DNA of 9,669 bases from Desulfobulbaceae bacterium (GTDB lineage: Bacteria; Desulfobacterota; Desulfobulbia; Desulfobulbales; SURF-16), in contig JAGHCC010000145.1 in assembly GCA_021160685.1 (NCBI GenBank), positions 1 through 9,669 on the forward strand, read 5' to 3'. The notes below the pieces were generated by a model. That model made no database searches, had not been told where the DNA came from, and saw only the letters and a list, made by a program, of their open reading frames with translations. Positions 7,208-9,669 of this stretch are shown here, in pieces. Made by a program: the position numbers and the translations under genes. How positions within the stretch are numbered: position 1 is the stretch's first letter; the number at the start of each line of letters is the position of its first letter.

Positions 7208-7777
7208 CTATTTCCGGCCAAATAAAATAACAGCCATGGGCACGGCAGCACCAAAAGCCCCAAAGGCAAACAAATAACCGCTCAACGAGGTCTGCATCAT
7301 GCCGCTCATCATGTGGCCGCTGGTACAGCCGCCCGCCAGTCTGGCCCCGAGCAGAACAAGAAAACCGCCGGCAAAGACAGCCAGGTAGCGCTTGTAACTC
7401 TCATCACCAAACCTGTTTCGCCAGACTGTCGGAGCAATTTGATCCGCCTGTGTGGGTACGGGGCCTTTTGTCATCCTGGAAAGAAAGGTGCCGAAAATCA
7501 TACTCAGGACAAAGATAAAGCTGTAGTTTGCCGGATTTGCCACATTTTTGGCGTACTTGCCGCCGCTTTTATTCAGGTAGGCATTTGAGCTTGCGTAGCC
7601 TGATTTTGTTTTTGGGTCCTCCTTGACCACATCATCGGACACCAGATCCCAGACGATCCCGTCAAGGATGACGAACTGTGTCGATACGCCAATGGGCTTG
7701 ACCACCCACACTGCAAGCAGAAAAGCCAGTCCCAGGGCGATTCCCCCGGTAAACCAATTTAATTGTCCCTTCACCAC
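7208..7777 (-). CDS. YeeE/YedE-family sulfur transporter, N-terminal-half type subunit
   Basis: Partner half of the split YeeE/YedE carrier. The 189-residue product has a first membrane segment at about residues 8-27 and the family signature 'GARLAGGCTSGHMMSG' with Cys151, followed by a last hydrophobic segment. The two halves thus supply one signature cysteine each (Cys151 here, Cys94 in the partner), as in a single full-length transporter. An extended polar stretch at about residues 45-85 (rich in K, S, N and G) sits between the first two membrane segments and could be a periplasmic loop. There are two adjacent GTG codons (7777 and 7774). AGAGG lies 4 and 7 bases before them, so 7774 may be the true start. 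First gene of the minus-strand operon; its product probably acts with the rhodanese. Confidence 0.88.
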   Translation of the reverse strand: MVKGQLNWFTGGIALGLAFLLAVWVVKPIGVSTQFVILDGIVWDLVSDDVVKEDPKTKSGYASSNAYLNKSGGKYAKNVANPANYSFIFVLSMIFGTFLSRMTKGPVPTQADQIAPTVWRNRFGDESYKRYLAVFAGGFLVLLGARLAGGCTSGHMMSGMMQTSLSGYLFAFGAFGAAVPMAVILFGRK

Positions 7778-7816
7778 TACACCTCTTCAATTTGATGACT
7801 TTGTAAAAAGTTTTTG

Positions 7817-7840
7817 TCTCACCACAGAGAACGCAGAGCA
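7817..7840. repeat. Possible dispersed repeat of the CACCACAGAGAACGCAGAG type
   Basis: In the spacer upstream of the YeeE operon, 7820-7838 reads CACCACAGAGAACGCAGAG, with a CAGAG core repeated at 12-bp spacing. From memory, very similar strings recur between genes in many unrelated bacterial genomes. Only one copy is visible here. Confidence 0.35.
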
Positions 7841-7870
7841 TTTTTTTATTTATTATAATAGTTTCCTCTG

Positions 7871-7900
7871 TAAACTTTAATAATTTAATTATTTAGTTTA
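7871..7900. repeat. AT-rich imperfect palindrome between divergent genes
   Basis: The 30 bases form a nested palindrome: TAAACT (7871-7876) pairs with AGTTTA (7895-7900), and a perfect inner palindrome AATAATT-T-AATTATT spans 7879-7893. It lies between the divergent YeeE operon and the 8014 gene, next to a TATAAT-like box for the minus strand (7857-7852). It could be an operator or simply AT-rich promoter DNA. Confidence 0.35.
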
Positions 7901-7941
7901 ATGCTTGAATGCTCTTGGGGCAAGAAGATTTTACCAAATAT

Positions 7942-7981
7942 TTTCAAGCTGTAATCCAGATCGTGTATAAGCAACTTGAAA
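7942..7981 (+). promoter_or_regulatory. Weak candidate promoter of the 8014 gene with flanking inverted repeat
   Basis: TTCAAG (7943-7948) and TATAAG (7966-7971) are 17 bases apart, a weak -35 and a good -10. A perfect 7-bp inverted repeat, TTTCAAG (7942-7948) and CTTGAAA (7975-7981), brackets the -10 and could bind a regulator. Confidence 0.3.
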
Positions 7982-8013
7982 TCATCAAATAAAAGGGATA
8001 CAAGATAATCATC

Positions 8014-8508
8014 ATGGGCGATATCGAAAATTATCTACTCGAAGAGGCATTTGCCATAGAGCAATCCGGCGAAATGCCGGAAGTGGCGTATCATGAGTCC
8101 CTCTATTTCCTGACGAAAGACAAAGATGGACCTTGTCTGCGACTGCGTGAAGAGCAGTTTCTACCCTTAAAAAAGGCGGTTATCCAGCGCTATATTGCCA
8201 TTATACACCGGGATTTAATCCCGGAAAACAGGGATAAGCAAATTTATCGGGGAGTGGAAAGATGTGTGGCAAACTGGCAGCGGTTGAACACCTTCTGCCA
8301 GCGGACAGGCATGGATGTCAATCCTGTTCGTGAAGAGGTTAAAGCAGCCCTGATAAGTTTTCTCAATCGTGAAGTTATGGATTGCAGGGATGGCAACAGG
8401 GCGTCATGCATCAATTGCAAGACAACCAGGCTGGAGGAGTTTTTAGAGGATCTTGGCCTGGATTCCGGCGAACTGGCGGAGGGATGGCAGAGTTTATGCC
8501 TTTTGTGA
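8014..8508 (+). CDS. Unrecognised cysteine-containing soluble protein
   Basis: I do not recognise the family. The 164-residue product has no signal peptide or membrane segment, is rich in charged residues and looks mainly helical. It has seven cysteines (41, 84, 95, 124, 132, 135, 162). Three of them form C-x7-C-x2-C inside 'MDCRDGNRASCINCKTTRLEEFL', which could be a metal or redox site; Cys84 and Cys95 may contribute. The ATG at 8014 has only a distant AAGGGA (about 15 bases), so initiation may be weak, but no better in-frame start is evident. It is divergent from the YeeE operon and upstream of rpsU on the same strand. Codon use resembles its neighbours, which supports a real gene. A link to sulfur handling is suggested only by position and cysteines. 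Confidence 0.75.
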   Translation: MGDIENYLLEEAFAIEQSGEMPEVAYHESLYFLTKDKDGPCLRLREEQFLPLKKAVIQRYIAIIHRDLIPENRDKQIYRGVERCVANWQRLNTFCQRTGMDVNPVREEVKAALISFLNREVMDCRDGNRASCINCKTTRLEEFLEDLGLDSGELAEGWQSLCLL

Positions 8509-8541
8509 CGGAATATTTCAAGCCTGATGCATAAAAATAAT

Positions 8542-8571
8542 TTGACAAAAATGAATCATATACGTTATACA
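8542..8571 (+). promoter_or_regulatory. Sigma-70 promoter, probably for rpsU
   Basis: TTGACA (8542-8547), an 18-base spacer, then TATACA (8566-8571). The nearest downstream gene on this strand is rpsU, 271 bases away. ATGAATCA (8551-8558) and TGATTCAT (8582-8589) are perfect inverted arms around the -10 and may be an operator. The 334-bp gap 8509-8842 otherwise holds the MITE copy B and a short hairpin TTCCA/TGGAA near 8611-8628, with no convincing gene. Confidence 0.5.
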
Positions 8572-8661
8572 AATTGTTTGCTGATTCATGTTTAGGGTCG
8601 TGACCACATTCCAATGGAGGATGGAACGATCGTATCATTTTTAAATAGTCGTTTTCTAAGC

Positions 8662-8813
8662 GTAATTATTCAGCGTAAGTGAAAACATTACAATAATCTG
8701 GGACTGTAACTGTTCAATAGTGCCTCATATTTGTTCATTTGAGACTTTGAAGCATACTGGTGTTATTCGAGAAGGCTTAAATGGACGAAGATGAGGTGCT
8801 AGTGAATAGTTAC
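8662..8813 (-). mobile_element. IS66-type MITE, copy B (152 bp), upstream of rpsU
   Basis: Ends are GTAATTATTCAG (8662-8673) and, inverted, GTAACTATTCAC (8813-8802), matching at 10 of 12 positions. Flanks TTCTAAGC (8654-8661) and TTCCAATC (8814-8821) match at 6 of 8, a decayed 8-bp duplication. Read on the minus strand it aligns with copy A: both ends are followed by CTAGCACC, and both interiors contain GGCACTAT at a similar offset. No coding capacity was seen. More divergence in ends and duplication suggests that this copy is older than copy A. It lies in the predicted rpsU leader. Confidence 0.75.
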
Positions 8814-8842
8814 TTCCAATCAATTAAAATAGTGGAGTTACA

Positions 8843-9040
8843 ATGATTGAGGTTGAGGTTCGAGGAGATATTGAGTACGCCATTCGGCAGTTAAAGAAAA
8901 AACTGCAGATGGATGGGATGAAGAAAGAATTAAGACGTCGTGAATATTACGAAAAACCCAGCGTGAAAAAACGGCGCAAGGCAGCTGAGGCCAAGAGAAA
9001 ATTACGCAAGGTCATGTACCGCATGCGGAAAGAGTGGTAA
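8843..9040 (+). CDS. rpsU: 30S ribosomal protein bS21
   Basis: Small basic protein of the 30S subunit platform, near the 3' end of 16S rRNA, that aids initiation on natural mRNAs. The 65-residue product begins MIEVEVRGDIEYAIRQLKKK and has the S21 signature 'ELRRREYYEKPSVKKRRKAAEAKRK', quoted here in part, with an Arg/Lys-rich C-terminal half. Length is normal. GGAG lies 5 bases before the ATG at 8843. A MITE (8662-8813) ends 29 bases upstream, so the 5' leader is partly element-derived if the promoter at 8542 is used. The gene overlaps or abuts the recombinase gene that follows, suggesting co-transcription. Confidence 0.96.
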   Translation: MIEVEVRGDIEYAIRQLKKKLQMDGMKKELRRREYYEKPSVKKRRKAAEAKRKLRKVMYRMRKEW

Positions 9041-9669
9041 GGCGACGAGCTTTCCCCTCCTCATCATCCCAAAGGAACAGGTCCCCGGCGTCTCCTAAGC
9101 TGTTGCAACAGCTTGAAATCTGGCAGGATCTGTTCCTTCATTATCTCGCAGCTGAAAAAAGGCTGGCCCCGAACACCGTTCGCTCCTATCACTCCGATGT
9201 GATCGCATTTCTTGATTTTTTGTCCCACAGGGAAGTCAAGAACCGGGTCACATCCGGCATGTTGCGGGATTTTCTTGTATTTTGTCATCGGAAAAATATT
9301 TCAAACCGCAGTATTTCAAGAAAAATTTCAACGTTGCGTTCTTTTTTCCGTTTCCTGGTTGCGGAAAAATTCATTCAAGCCGACCCAACCGCTATTCTGG
9401 ATCTGCCGAAACCGTCACACACACTGCCCAGAGTTTTAACGGTTAGCGAGGTCAGCCTGCTTCTTGATGGGCCGGAAAAGCGGACCGTGCTTTCCCTGCG
9501 CAACAGCGCCATGCTCCATCTCCTCTATGCCACGGGCATGCGGGTCTCGGAGCTGGTTCATCTGCCGCTTTCCGGCCTTTCCCTTGCCAATGGCTATGTC
9601 CGGGTGCTGGGCAAGGGCGGGCGGGAAAGGTTGATACCCTTTGGAGAGGCGGCAAAAGATCATGTCAGT
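9034..9669 (+). CDS. xerD: Xer-type site-specific tyrosine recombinase, 3' truncated by the window end
   Basis: Recombinase of the XerC/XerD type, which resolves chromosome dimers at dif during division. The frame stays open to the window end, giving 212 codons of a usual ~300. The N-terminal core-binding domain shows 'FLHYLAAEKRLAPNTVRSY' and 'NRSISRKISTLRSFFRFL'. The catalytic domain begins with 'LYATGMRVSELVHL' (first catalytic Arg, residue 170 from this start) and 'VLGKGGRERLIPFG' (catalytic Lys, residue 194). The HxxR, H/W and Tyr motifs lie beyond the window. Start is uncertain: GTG 9034 overlaps the last rpsU codons and has a weak GGA upstream but adds about 23 low-complexity residues; TTG 9103 (LQQLEIWQ region) gives a more typical Xer length without a good ribosome-binding site. 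XerC versus XerD cannot be decided from this half. Confidence 0.9.
   Translation, partial: MVRRRAFPSSSSQRNRSPASPKLLQQLEIWQDLFLHYLAAEKRLAPNTVRSYHSDVIAFLDFLSHREVKNRVTSGMLRDFLVFCHRKNISNRSISRKISTLRSFFRFLVAEKFIQADPTAILDLPKPSHTLPRVLTVSEVSLLLDGPEKRTVLSLRNSAMLHLLYATGMRVSELVHLPLSGLSLANGYVRVLGKGGRERLIPFGEAAKDHVS

Noticed and set aside
8617..8685. Small open frame MEDGTIVSFLNSRFL... (22 codons) upstream of rpsU
   Set aside because: It has no ribosome-binding site, its 3' part runs into the MITE, and such a length is expected by chance.

Overview
The window most likely comes from a sulfur-metabolising Gram-negative bacterium, probably one of the Desulfobacterota. This is inference, based on a periplasmic rhodanese next to a split YeeE/YedE sulfur carrier, moderate GC with AT-rich spacers, and the general look of the proteins. 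No rRNA, tRNA or CRISPR array was seen.

Layout. Positions 1-4445 hold the 3' part of a tripartite efflux operon: an RND inner-membrane pump (5' end outside the window) overlapping, by ATGA, an OprM/NodT-type outer-membrane lipoprotein. Positions 4510-5135 (minus strand) are a VapBC-type toxin-antitoxin pair with a near-consensus sigma-70 promoter. A TetR-family regulator follows (5284-5895) and ends in an intrinsic terminator. Next come a secreted single-domain rhodanese (6060-6584, plus) and, convergent with it, two half-size YeeE/YedE membrane proteins (6636-7777, minus), together a probable sulfur-uptake and sulfur-transfer set. An unrecognised cysteine-containing protein (8014-8508) is divergent from the YeeE pair. 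The window closes with ribosomal protein S21 (rpsU, 8843-9040) and the start of a Xer-type tyrosine recombinase that runs off the end.

The main discovery is a pair of small non-coding mobile elements of one family. Copy A (2878-3034, 157 bp) has perfect 12-bp terminal inverted repeats starting GTAA and is flanked by an 8-bp duplication (7 of 8 bases match). It sits inside the signal-peptide region of the outer-membrane lipoprotein gene. Element plus duplication adds exactly 55 stop-free codons, so the frame is kept but the lipobox cysteine moves from residue 27 to residue 82. Removing it restores a normal lipoprotein signal peptide. Copy B (8662-8813, 152 bp, inverted) lies between a predicted promoter and rpsU, has matching ends and interior, and is flanked by a decayed 8-bp duplication (6 of 8). 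GTAA ends with 8-bp duplications are the signature of the IS66 family, so these look like IS66-type MITEs.

Working together: the RND pump and lipoprotein would form an export channel, possibly controlled by the nearby TetR protein. The YeeE pair plus rhodanese would import and hand over reduced sulfur. rpsU and xer overlap and are probably co-transcribed.
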